A DNA stretch of 64,000 nucleotides from Lachnospiraceae bacterium (GTDB lineage: Bacteria > Bacillota > Clostridia > Lachnospirales > Lachnospiraceae). Positions 26,412 to 34,586 of the stretch are shown here, piece by piece. The stretch is taken from positions 41,730-105,729 of the forward strand of contig JAAUZX010000026.1 in NCBI GenBank assembly GCA_014804365.1, written 5' to 3'. A program made the position numbers and the translations under genes. How positions within the stretch are numbered: position 1 is the first letter of the stretch; each line of letters begins with the position of its first letter. Below the pieces are notes generated by a model. It saw only the letters and a program-made list of their open reading frames with translations, was not told where the DNA came from and searched no databases.

Positions 26412-27548
26412 ATGGAGAAGAAAAGGATATACTTATCGTGCCCGACCATGCACGGGGAAGAACAGAAATATGTACAGGAGGCATTTGACACGAACTGGGT
26501 TGCGCCGCTTGGCCCTAATGTCAGTGCTTTCGAACAGGAGATAGCGGCATATACGGGCTGCGGTCACGCGGCGGCGCTCAGTGCGGGAACGGCGGCGATC
26601 CATCTGGCGCTTAGGTTGATCGGGGCAGAACAGGGCGATATCGTGTTTGTGTCGGATCTGACCTTCTCGGCAACCTGTAATCCGATCGCGTATGAGGATG
26701 CGACACCGGTATTTATCGATGCGGAACCGGATACATGGAATATGTCTCCGGAGGCGCTTAAGCGGGCTTTTGAGAAATATCCGCATCCGAAGGCGGTGAT
26801 CTGTGTGCATTTGTACGGTACTCCCGCAAAATTGGATGAGATCATGGCAATCTGCGAGGAACACGGTGTACCGATGATCGAGGATGCGGCGGAGTCTTTG
26901 AGCAGTACTTACAAGGGACGGCATACGGGCACTTTCGGTAAATACGGCATTTATTCTTTTAACGGAAATAAGATTATCACCACTTCCGGCGGTGGTATGC
27001 TGGTATCGGCAGAGGAAGAGGCAACGAAACGTGCTACCTTCCTGGCTACACAGGCAAGGGATCCCGCCAGACATTATCAACATTCCCAGATTGGGTATAA
27101 TTATCGTATGAGCAATGTCACGGCAGGAATCGGTCGGGGACAGCTTCTCCATATAGAGGAGCATAAGGCAAAGAAGAAAGCGATCTATAAACAGTATCAG
27201 GAAGCTTTCGCGGATATGCCGCAGATCAGCATGAATCCGCTGAATCCGGAGGGAGATGCAAACTGCTGGCTGTCCTGTATTACAATTAAAGACGGGTGTA
27301 ATGTAACACCTGATATGATAATGGACGCATTGGCGGAAGAGAATATTGAGTCGCGTCCGATCTGGAAACCGATGCATTTGCAGCCTGTTTTTGAGAAATG
27401 TGATTTCATCGCTCACAATGAGGACGGAAGCAGTGTGGGCGAGGATATATTCAATAGAGGGCTCTGTCTGCCCAGCGATATTAAGAACACGGATGAGGAT
27501 ATGGAGCTGATCATTCGTACGGTTCGCGGGTGTTTCGGAAGGAAATAG
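26412..27548 (+). CDS. pglE: UDP-4-amino-sugar aminotransferase, PglE-like (DegT family)
   Basis: 378 residues beginning KRIYLSCPTMHGEEQKYV, as in PglE-type enzymes. HAAALSAGTAAIHLALRL, GDIVFVSDLTFSATCNPI, MIEDAAESLSSTYKG and the PLP lysine K187 in YSFNGNKIITTSGGGM mark the DegT/DnrJ/EryC1 fold-type I aminotransferase. It would aminate the 4-keto product of the PglF-like enzyme to UDP-4-amino-4,6-dideoxy-GlcNAc. No PglD acetyltransferase (left-handed beta-helix) is found beside it, unlike in Campylobacter. Ribosome site GAGG six bases before the ATG. About 100 bases separate it from the upstream gene. Confidence 0.92.
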   Translation: MEKKRIYLSCPTMHGEEQKYVQEAFDTNWVAPLGPNVSAFEQEIAAYTGCGHAAALSAGTAAIHLALRLIGAEQGDIVFVSDLTFSATCNPIAYEDATPVFIDAEPDTWNMSPEALKRAFEKYPHPKAVICVHLYGTPAKLDEIMAICEEHGVPMIEDAAESLSSTYKGRHTGTFGKYGIYSFNGNKIITTSGGGMLVSAEEEATKRATFLATQARDPARHYQHSQIGYNYRMSNVTAGIGRGQLLHIEEHKAKKKAIYKQYQEAFADMPQISMNPLNPEGDANCWLSCITIKDGCNVTPDMIMDALAEENIESRPIWKPMHLQPVFEKCDFIAHNEDGSSVGEDIFNRGLCLPSDIKNTDEDMELIIRTVRGCFGRK

Positions 27549-27576
27549 AATAATACGGGTATAATTGGAGAAATAT

Positions 27577-27816
27577 ATGTATTCTTTTGAGGATGAAGAA
27601 AAGCGATCGATGTGTGAGGAAATTGCTCATTTTTTTAAGGAAGAGCATGATCTGGATCTCGGAATTATCGGAACCGGAAAGGTGCTGGATTTTTTTCAGG
27701 AGATGCTGGGAGACAGAGTTTATAATAAGGCACTGGATGATGCAAAGAAGTTTTATGAGAAGTATGCGGATAATATGGAGACGGATTATTACGCTTTGTA
27801 TAGGGACGTGAGATAA
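27577..27816 (+). CDS. Small DUF2164-like protein
   Basis: 79 residues from the ATG at 27577 (GGAG six bases upstream; the track's earlier TTG start at 27565 would include the ribosome site). The pattern of charged N-terminus, CEEIAHFFKEEHDLDLGIIG, VLDFFQEMLGDRVYNKALDDAKKFYEKY fits DUF2164 (small alpha-helical proteins with the GxxxYNxAixDA pattern). Function unknown. Its position inside the Pgl-like operon, 13 bases before the pglC gene, shows co-expression but may be accidental. Confidence 0.8.
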   Translation: MYSFEDEEKRSMCEEIAHFFKEEHDLDLGIIGTGKVLDFFQEMLGDRVYNKALDDAKKFYEKYADNMETDYYALYRDVR

Positions 27817-27829
27817 AGAGGAACTGCGT

Positions 27830-28465
27830 ATGTATAAGAAGTGTATCAAGCGATGGTTGGATTTTCTTTTGTCATTATGCGGGATTATTGTACTCAGTCC
27901 GGTTTTGCTGGTGCTCTGTATGTTGGTGCGTGTGAAGCTGGGAAGCCCTGTATTATTCCGGCAGGAGCGGCCGGGGAGGGACGAGAAGATCTTCACATTG
28001 TGTAAATTTCGCACAATGACGGATGAAAAGGACGAGAACGGAAAGCTTCTGCCGGATGCGGTTAGACTGACAAAGTTCGGTAAGTTCCTGCGTGGGACAA
28101 GCCTAGATGAATTGCCGGAACTTTTTAATATTCTAAAGGGCGATATGAGTATTATAGGTCCCAGACCGCTGCTGGTGTCGTATCTGCCCTATTACAGTGA
28201 GCGGGAGCGGCTTCGTCACAGTGTGCGGCCGGGACTGACGGGGTTAGCGCAGGTCAGCGGACGCAATTTCATTGATTGGGACAGGCGGCTTGCCAAGGAT
28301 GTGGAGTATGTGGAGAATCTTACCTTCGGCATGGATGTGAAGGTGTTGTGGATGACAGTGAAGACGGTGCTTGGGCATGCCGATGAGGTGGCGGAGGATA
28401 CCAATGCGGTGGAGGGCAATTTTGCCGAGATACGCCGGAAGAGGCTGGAAGAAGCGGGAGAATAG
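27830..28465 (+). CDS. pglC: Undecaprenyl-phosphate sugar phosphotransferase, PglC-like monotopic PGT
   Basis: 211 residues. A single N-terminal re-entrant hydrophobic segment (about 8-32) is followed by VLFRQERPGRDEKIFTLCKFRTM and the catalytic Asp-Glu pair D93-E94 in SLDELPELFNILKGDMSIIGPRPLL, the signature of bacterial sugar transferases (Bac_transf). The lengths and RPGLTGLAQVSGRN motif agree with the small PglC class rather than the larger WbaP class. It transfers a phospho-sugar from UDP-sugar to undecaprenyl phosphate, the first membrane step. The substrate is presumably the PglF/E product. Ribosome site GAGGAA. Confidence 0.94.
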   Translation: MYKKCIKRWLDFLLSLCGIIVLSPVLLVLCMLVRVKLGSPVLFRQERPGRDEKIFTLCKFRTMTDEKDENGKLLPDAVRLTKFGKFLRGTSLDELPELFNILKGDMSIIGPRPLLVSYLPYYSERERLRHSVRPGLTGLAQVSGRNFIDWDRRLAKDVEYVENLTFGMDVKVLWMTVKTVLGHADEVAEDTNAVEGNFAEIRRKRLEEAGE

Positions 28466-28485
28466 AGAAAGGTGCGGGTAGCGGG

Positions 28486-29469
28486 TTGAATATATTAATT
28501 TTGAGCGCAGGTACGAGGAATAAGGTAGTACAGTACTTTAAGAAAGAGTTAGAGGGCAGGGGACGGGTCATTGCCACGGACTGCAGTAATCTGGCTCCGG
28601 CGGTATATGATGCGGATGCTTTCTATCTGGTGCCGCGAATTACAGCGCCGGGATATTTGGATGTGATTTTGGATATCTGCAGGAAAGAAAAAATAACAGG
28701 TGTATTTTCACTTATTGATCCGGAGCTGAGTATGCTGGCGAAGGAGCGGGAGAGATTCCTTGCAGTGGGTACGACACCGATCATATCGGATTATGATCTG
28801 GTGGAGACATGTTTCGATAAATACAGAATGTATGAATTACTCTGTAAAATGCAGATCCCTACGGGAAAATGTTATACCGACAAGGAGCGTTTTTATCAGG
28901 CCGTGGCAGACGGTGAGATCTCATATCCGGTGTTTGTCAAACCTGTGAGAGGCAGCGCAAGTCTGCATATCAACAAGGTCGGCGGACGTGAGGAGATCGA
29001 AGTTTTGTATGGTCTCCATGAGGATTTGATGATACAGGAGTACATGGACGGGCAGGAATACGGCGCGGATGTGTATATCGATATGATAAGCGGTAAGTGT
29101 ACTTCGATCTTTGTCAAGAAGAAGGTCAAGATGCGCGCAGGAGAGACGGACAAATCAGTGTCCTTCAAGGATGAGAGGCTGTTTGAGCTGATACGCGGTT
29201 TTGTGGAAAAATGCGGATTCCGCGGCATGATTGATATTGATATCTTTGAGATCGGCGGTGAATATTATATTTCTGAGGTCAATCCCCGGTTTGGCGGCGG
29301 TTATCCTCACGCCTATGCCTGCGGCGTCAATATGGCGGCATCGGTGCTCCGTAATCTGGAGGGACAGGAGAATAAAGCAGAAATTGGGAATTATTTGGAA
29401 AATATCTGTATGATGAAGTATAATGAAATTGCGATACGCGATATGAACGGGGAAGAAATCGTTCCATGA
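28486..29469 (+). CDS. ATP-grasp enzyme in the Pgl-like operon
   Basis: 327 residues from a TTG start (no ATG fits; the N-terminus NILILSAGTRNKVVQYF is where relatives begin). A Rossmann-like N-terminal domain is followed by an ATP-grasp domain: YPVFVKPVRGSAS (about 140-155), MIQEYMDGQEYGADVYID, and the metal-binding FEIGGEYYISEVNPRFGGGYPHA (about 251-275, E and N ligands). ATP-grasp enzymes of this PylC/carbamoyl-phosphate-synthase-like type join a carboxylate to an amine. In this operon it stands between PglC and the first glycosyltransferase, where the 4-amino sugar made by PglF/PglE has no visible PglD acetyltransferase. A plausible but unproven role is adding an amino acid or another acid to that amine. 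Confidence 0.88.
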   Translation: MNILILSAGTRNKVVQYFKKELEGRGRVIATDCSNLAPAVYDADAFYLVPRITAPGYLDVILDICRKEKITGVFSLIDPELSMLAKERERFLAVGTTPIISDYDLVETCFDKYRMYELLCKMQIPTGKCYTDKERFYQAVADGEISYPVFVKPVRGSASLHINKVGGREEIEVLYGLHEDLMIQEYMDGQEYGADVYIDMISGKCTSIFVKKKVKMRAGETDKSVSFKDERLFELIRGFVEKCGFRGMIDIDIFEIGGEYYISEVNPRFGGGYPHAYACGVNMAASVLRNLEGQENKAEIGNYLENICMMKYNEIAIRDMNGEEIVP

Positions 29470-29520
29470 TTTACGGAAGCTTCCGGAAAACGTATATGGA
29501 TTATAAACTTGTTAATGCGC

Positions 29521-29541
29521 TGTCTCAACAAAGTTGAGACA
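29521..29541. repeat. Perfect 9-bp hairpin in 99-base intergenic gap
   Basis: TGTCTCAAC-AAA-GTTGAGACA forms a perfect stem with a three-base loop, 28 bases before the GT4 start. No T-run follows, so it is not a standard terminator. It could be a processing or attenuation structure, or the remnant of a small repeat. Confidence 0.6.
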
Positions 29542-29568
29542 AGAGCGTGCGCAGAAATGAGGATTAAT

Positions 29569-30657
29569 ATGGGCAGAATATTGGTTTTGACAAATTCTTC
29601 CGGCGGGTTGTATGATTTCCGAAATGAATTTATGCAGGCGATGTTAGCGGAGCATGAGGTCTATGTCAGTATGCCTGATGATGTGAAAGAGAAGGAGCTG
29701 GCGGCGGAGGGATGCCGGATCATCAAGACGTCGATCAACCGCAGGGGAATTAATCCACTGGAAGATTTGAAGTTGTACCGCGCTTACGGCAGACTGATGA
29801 GAGAACTTAAGCCTGATCTGGTGGTTACTTATACGATTAAGCCGAATATCTACGGCGGTTTTGCGGCGGCGCGGCGTAAGATTCTGTATATTGCCACGAT
29901 CACAGGTCTGGGCGGCGCTTTTGACAGGACGGGGATTCTCCTGAAGGTGATCGTTGCCATGTATCGAACGGGGCTGAGACGGGCCGCATGTGTCTTTTTT
30001 CAGAATGAAGAGAACAGAGGTATATTCCAGAGACTCGGTATCACGGCGAAGAAGACACGCATGGTCATGGGATCGGGCGTAAGTCTGGAAAGGCACCGGT
30101 ATGAGCCGTATCCTGACAGCGGGGAGACGCATTTTCTCTTTGTAGGCAGGGTCATGAAAGAACGTGGTATACTGGAATATATCGAGGCGGCGAAGGAGTT
30201 ACATAGTGATAATGTCTTCTTTGATATTATGGGATACTGCGACGAGGATTATCAGGACATGCTGGATGAGTTGGAGAAGGAAGGCATTTTGCGTCAGATC
30301 GGATTCCACACGGAAGTACATCCGTATCTGGCGGCGGCCAGTGCGATTGTGGTGGCATCCTTCCATGAGGGAATGTCCAATGCGCTGATCGAAGGCGCGG
30401 CCACGGGAAGGCCGGTGATCGCTTCCAATATCAGTGGCTGTCTTGAGGCGTTCGAGGACGGACGCACCGGATTCGGATTTACGCCCGGACATGCAGAGGA
30501 ACTGATTGGCGCCATGCGGAAATTTTTGGATTTGTCTACAGATGAGCGTGCTGAGATGGGACGCAGGGGCAGAGAGAAGATGGAGCGGGAATTTGACCGA
30601 AGGCTGGTGACAGGAGCCTATATGGATGAAGTAAGACTACTGCTGGGACAGAAGTAA
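29569..30657 (+). CDS. GT4 glycosyltransferase, PglA-like
   Basis: 362 residues from the ATG at 29569 (GAGG six bases upstream); the track start at 29509 crosses a hairpin. GT-B fold, with N-terminal RILVLTNSSGGLYDFR, VTYTIKPNIYGGFAA, ATITGLGGAF, then the donor half with FLFVGRVMKERGILEYIEAA and the E-x7-E motif in EGMSNALIEGAATGRPVIAS (about 282-301). Arrangement and motifs follow PglA/CapM-type enzymes that add the second sugar to undecaprenyl-diphosphate-linked bacillosamine-type primers. It ends the Pgl-like operon; the mini-element at 30657-30699 touches its stop codon. Confidence 0.88.
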   Translation: MGRILVLTNSSGGLYDFRNEFMQAMLAEHEVYVSMPDDVKEKELAAEGCRIIKTSINRRGINPLEDLKLYRAYGRLMRELKPDLVVTYTIKPNIYGGFAAARRKILYIATITGLGGAFDRTGILLKVIVAMYRTGLRRAACVFFQNEENRGIFQRLGITAKKTRMVMGSGVSLERHRYEPYPDSGETHFLFVGRVMKERGILEYIEAAKELHSDNVFFDIMGYCDEDYQDMLDELEKEGILRQIGFHTEVHPYLAAASAIVVASFHEGMSNALIEGAATGRPVIASNISGCLEAFEDGRTGFGFTPGHAEELIGAMRKFLDLSTDERAEMGRRGREKMEREFDRRLVTGAYMDEVRLLLGQK

Positions 30658-30699
30658 CGTGATCGTAACCGTGAAGGTACTGAACAGTTACACGTGATC
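30657..30699. repeat. 27-bp palindromic mini-element with 8-bp flanking direct repeat
   Basis: The core 30665-30691 (GTAACCGTGAAGGTACTGAACAGTTAC) is a shorter relative of the 33-bp elements at 461 and 1049, lacking most of the inner GAAC stem. It is bounded exactly by ACGTGATC at 30657-30664 and 30692-30699. The left repeat includes the last base of the GT4 stop codon, so the element sits right at the gene end. Confidence 0.78.
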
Positions 30700-30794
30700 A
30701 TAATATTACAAGCGATACATCTTTATGTCTGTACTGCCTGAACAGAGGTCGGATAAAGCAGCGCAGAAGGGTATACGGAAAATGGAGGATAAAA

Positions 30795-32111
30795 ATGGAC
30801 TTATATGAGAAAATTGTAAAAGGCGAGGAAAAATTATCTCTCGTGGGACTGGGTTATGTGGGTATGCCGATTGCCGTTGCTTTTGCTAAGAAAATTAATG
30901 TGGTGGGATTTGATCTGAACGAGAAGAAGATCGAACTGTATAAGAGCGGCATCGATCCGACCAACGAGGTGGGAGATGAGGTGATCAGAAACACTAAGGT
31001 AGACTTTACTGCAGATCCTGCGAAGCTGCGAGAAGCGAAGTTTCATATCGTAGCCGTTCCCACGCCGGTGAATGATGACCATACGCCGGATTTAACGCCG
31101 GTGGAGGGAGCCAGCCGTATCCTGGGACAGAATCTGACGAAAGGATCGATCGTGGTATTTGAATCTACCGTGTACCCGGGTGTTACGGAGGATATCTGTG
31201 TGCCGATTCTGGAGAAAGAGTCGGGTTTAAAGTGTGGTGTGGATTTCAAGATCGGTTATTCGCCGGAACGTATCAATCCCGGCGATAAAGTTCATAGATT
31301 AGAGACTATCACAAAGATTGTGTCCGGCATGGACGAGGAGACGTTGGATATTGTTGCCAAGATATATGAGCTGGTTGTAGAGGTGGGAGTGTACCGCGCG
31401 GAGTCCATTAAGGTGGCGGAGGCTGCAAAGGTCATCGAGAACAGCCAGAGAGATATCAATATCGCGTTCATGAATGAGCTCTCTATGATTTTTCATAAGA
31501 TGGATATCGACACGCGGGCGGTGTTGGAGGCTGCCGGGACGAAGTGGAACTTCCTGAAATTTATGCCCGGACTCGTGGGAGGACACTGCATCGGCGTAGA
31601 TCCCTATTATCTGACTTATAAGGCGGAAGAGCTGGGCTATCACTCGCAGATCATTCTGTCCGGGCGCCGCATCAATGATGATATGGGGAAATATGTGGCG
31701 GAGAGCCTTGTGAAGAATCTGATCAAAGCGGATATCCCGGTGAAACATGCCCGTGTGGCGATTCTGGGCTTTACCTTCAAGGAGAACTGCCCGGATACGA
31801 GAAATACGAAAGTGATCGATATTTATAAGGAGCTGGGAGAGTACGGGATAGATCCCATGGTGGTGGACCCTGCAGCAGATGCAGAGGAAGCGAAGCGGTT
31901 GTACGGAATTACATTCCGTTCGATGGATGAGGTCAAAGACATGGATGCGGTAATTATCGCGGTAGCTCATAATGACTTCTTAAAGCTGGACAGAGAACGG
32001 ATCGATTCTTTCTACGCAGCGTCACATAAACGGAAGGTTTTATCGGACATTAAGGGTGTATTGAACAGAAAAGAGTATCTGACAGAGGATTATCTGTATT
32101 GGAGACTGTAA
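30795..32111 (+). CDS. tviB: UDP-GlcNAc/GalNAc 6-dehydrogenase, TviB/WbpO type
   Basis: 438 residues, close to Vi-antigen TviB. N-terminal NAD Rossmann motif LVGLGYVGMPIAVAF (about 17-31), VPTPVNDDHTPDLTPV, FESTVYPGVTED, GYSPERINPGD, AESIKVAEAAKVIENSQRD, and catalytic C265 in GGHCIGVDPYYLTYKA. The C-terminal FTFKENCPDTRNTKVIDI is also family-typical. The enzyme oxidises C6 of UDP-HexNAc twice with NAD to the uronic acid. With the epimerase at 33519 it would yield UDP-GalNAcA. Strong ribosome site GGAGG. The gene after it starts 13 bases inside its end. Confidence 0.93.
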   Translation: MDLYEKIVKGEEKLSLVGLGYVGMPIAVAFAKKINVVGFDLNEKKIELYKSGIDPTNEVGDEVIRNTKVDFTADPAKLREAKFHIVAVPTPVNDDHTPDLTPVEGASRILGQNLTKGSIVVFESTVYPGVTEDICVPILEKESGLKCGVDFKIGYSPERINPGDKVHRLETITKIVSGMDEETLDIVAKIYELVVEVGVYRAESIKVAEAAKVIENSQRDINIAFMNELSMIFHKMDIDTRAVLEAAGTKWNFLKFMPGLVGGHCIGVDPYYLTYKAEELGYHSQIILSGRRINDDMGKYVAESLVKNLIKADIPVKHARVAILGFTFKENCPDTRNTKVIDIYKELGEYGIDPMVVDPAADAEEAKRLYGITFRSMDEVKDMDAVIIAVAHNDFLKLDRERIDSFYAASHKRKVLSDIKGVLNRKEYLTEDYLYWRL

Positions 32112-33478
32112 TAAATAGAAAAATATCAATTAAATCATGGTGCATTCTTGCAGCGCTGCTTCTGTTCTTCTTAGGGATGCTGGCGGCCTGCGGGGTGGGT
32201 GTCTACAATGACTCGGAGCAGTATATTACGATGCATATACACAGAGAGCCGTTATATCCGTTGTTTCTGGCCTTTTTTCGGAAATTATGCGGTGACGGTT
32301 ATCTGACTGTGGCGGCAGTGGCGCAGAATGTGCTGACGGCAGTAGGAATATGGATATTTACGGAGTATGTCGCAGTGCACTTTCGTCTGCGGTTATGGGA
32401 AGAGCTGCTTGTTGTGCTGTTGCAGGTTGTGCCGCACGCGATGACGCGATATGTGTCCGCATTGCATATATTTCTGGAAAATTCGGTGATGAGTGAGGCA
32501 CTGTGCATTCCGCTGTTCCACTTTTTTATGTATTATCTGCTCCGTATGGTGTTTGAGCGGCGTAGACGGGATCGGATTATAAGCCTGGTGTTTTCTTTCC
32601 TGTTGTCTATGACCAGGGGACAGATGATGACTACGATCCTTATATGGATGGCAGTATTACTGATACAGATGTTATTTTACAAAAAATACCGCACGTTATT
32701 GATTCCGATAATAGCTGTAATTGCGGTATTTGGTTTGCGCAGCCTGGCGGTTCATATATACAATTACGGCGTTACGGGATATTTTATGGGAAATACTTAT
32801 GCGCAGGTCAATACGCTGACCAATGTGATCTATGCCTGTGACAGAGAAGACGGCGAGGTGCTTGAAGATGGCAGTCTTGAACGGGAATTTTTTGAGCGGT
32901 TCTACGATGAGGCAGATGCCATAGAGGCTAACTATCGGTACGGAGGCAGCACGTTTGCACAGCGGGCGGCACATCTGGAGGAGCATCATGATGAGTTGAA
33001 ATTTCAGGTGTTGGAAGCCGATATGTCTGCTTATTTCTTTGGGCTGGGTGAAGTGGATTATTATCAGCAAAGCAGTATGTCGGACGAGCTGGCAGGGCGT
33101 ATGTTTGTAAAACTTCTGCCGGTCTGTTTCGGGCAGTGGCTGTATGATTATATATTGTTATGTGTCTATGGGTTTATCAGAAGTGTCGCGGTGGTACATC
33201 CGGTGCTCAACTGGCTGGCGCTTCTTCTGTATGCCGTCGCGATCGGACTTGCCGCGCGACAGATACTTTGCAGAAGGCGGCGGAAGAACATGGAGGTGAC
33301 TCTGAGAGAGGGCTGTCAGGACGCCGCGTGGGTGATGGGGGTAGCGCTTCTTTTTATTGCGGCTAACGTATGCGCCACATCCATAACAATCATGTGCCTG
33401 TCGCGGTATATGATCTATGGTTTTTCATTGTTTTATACAGCTCTGTTTCTTTTAGTCAGAGAAAATATAAAATTTTAA
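32099..33478 (+). CDS. Polytopic membrane protein, GT-C-like, inserted between tviB and tviC
   Basis: 459 residues with about nine helices. The first extracellular loop has GVYNDSEQYITMHIHREPLYPLFLAFF, an acidic motif after the first helix followed by a REPLYP motif, seen in GT39-like proteins of this type. A soluble loop (about 235-325) precedes the last helices. It begins with TTG, overlapping the end of the dehydrogenase gene by 13 bases, so it is translationally coupled; GAGG lies about 11 bases before. No named family recognised. It separates two genes that normally act in sequence. Confidence 0.68.
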   Translation: METVINRKISIKSWCILAALLLFFLGMLAACGVGVYNDSEQYITMHIHREPLYPLFLAFFRKLCGDGYLTVAAVAQNVLTAVGIWIFTEYVAVHFRLRLWEELLVVLLQVVPHAMTRYVSALHIFLENSVMSEALCIPLFHFFMYYLLRMVFERRRRDRIISLVFSFLLSMTRGQMMTTILIWMAVLLIQMLFYKKYRTLLIPIIAVIAVFGLRSLAVHIYNYGVTGYFMGNTYAQVNTLTNVIYACDREDGEVLEDGSLEREFFERFYDEADAIEANYRYGGSTFAQRAAHLEEHHDELKFQVLEADMSAYFFGLGEVDYYQQSSMSDELAGRMFVKLLPVCFGQWLYDYILLCVYGFIRSVAVVHPVLNWLALLLYAVAIGLAARQILCRRRRKNMEVTLREGCQDAAWVMGVALLFIAANVCATSITIMCLSRYMIYGFSLFYTALFLLVRENIKF

Positions 33479-33518
33479 TTGCGGAATTTGCGGCAAGCAA
33501 CGCAGAAATGAGGAGAAA

Positions 33519-34496
33519 ATGGGATATCGTGATGTTAGGTTTAGCGAAGGAAGTGTGTTTTTGGTAAGCGGTGGCGCCGGTTTTATCGGTTCCAATATCT
33601 GTGACGCATTGATCGACATGGGTTATACCGTGCGCTGTCTGGACGACTTGTCTACCGGAAAGTATGAGAACATTGAGCATTTGGAGGGAAATGACAGGTT
33701 CACATTTATCAAAGGTGATATTAGGAATCTGGATACTTGTATGGAAGCTTGTAAGGGCGTAGATTACGTACTCAATCAGGCGGCATGGGGCAGTGTGCCG
33801 CGAAGCATCGAGATGCCCCTTTTGTATGAGGAGATCAACATACGCGGTATATTGAATATGATGGAAGCGGCCAGAGAGTGCGGTGTTAAGAAATTTGTGT
33901 ATGCTTCCAGTTCTTCCGTTTACGGAGATTCCACTATACTGCCAAAGAAGGAAGGGCAGGAGGGCAAAGTGCTTTCTCCCTATGCGCTGACGAAGAAAGT
34001 GGATGAAGAATACGGACGGCTGTACAAGGAGCTGTACGGCCTGGATACTTACGGACTGCGGTATTTCAACGTGTTCGGACGCAGACAGGATCCCAACGGT
34101 ATGTATGCCGCTGTTATTCCGAAATTTATTAAACAGCTTCTTCACGGGGAAGTGCCTACCATCAACGGTGACGGCAGACAGTCCAGGGATTTCACATATA
34201 TTGACAATGTGATCGAAGCGAATCTGCGCGCATGCCAGGCTTCTTCCGAGGCGGCAGGACAGGCATATAACATCGGTGCCGGCGGCAGATTGTTCCTGAA
34301 TGACATATACAGCCATCTCTGTAAGGCGCTGGATAAAGACGTGGAGCCGAATTACGGACCTGCCCGCAAGGGTGATGTACGGGATTCCAACGCAGATATC
34401 AGCAAGGCAAGAGAATTGCTGGGCTACGATCCGGAGTATGATTTCGAGAAAGGGATCGCGCTGGCTATCGACTGGTATAAGGAGTATCTGAAATAA
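33519..34496 (+). CDS. tviC: UDP-HexNAc(A) C4-epimerase, TviC/WbpP type
   Basis: 325 residues, extended SDR. NAD motif SGGAGFIGSNI near residues 17-27, then LDDLSTGKYENIEHL, QAAWGSVPRSIEMP, SSSSVYGDST, catalytic Tyr155-x3-Lys159 in SPYALTKKVDEEYG, LRYFNVFGRRQDPNGMYAAVIPKF and DGRQSRDFTYIDNVI. The AWGSVPRS and GRRQDPNG patterns match TviC/WbpP 4-epimerases acting on UDP-GlcNAc or UDP-GlcNAcA. With the dehydrogenase at 30795 it makes UDP-GalNAcA. Good ribosome site GAGGAG. Confidence 0.92.
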   Translation: MGYRDVRFSEGSVFLVSGGAGFIGSNICDALIDMGYTVRCLDDLSTGKYENIEHLEGNDRFTFIKGDIRNLDTCMEACKGVDYVLNQAAWGSVPRSIEMPLLYEEINIRGILNMMEAARECGVKKFVYASSSSVYGDSTILPKKEGQEGKVLSPYALTKKVDEEYGRLYKELYGLDTYGLRYFNVFGRRQDPNGMYAAVIPKFIKQLLHGEVPTINGDGRQSRDFTYIDNVIEANLRACQASSEAAGQAYNIGAGGRLFLNDIYSHLCKALDKDVEPNYGPARKGDVRDSNADISKARELLGYDPEYDFEKGIALAIDWYKEYLK

Positions 34497-34586
34497 TGAT
34501 AAGTTAGGAATCAGGATAAATCAGAAATAATGAGAGATCAGTAATACTGATAGATGATACGAGGACAGCGACACTGAGGGACCGGT

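Noticed and set aside
26433-27416. 327-aa ORF antisense to the PglE-like gene
   Set aside because: Shadow ORF with no domain features; the sense gene is a full-length aminotransferase.
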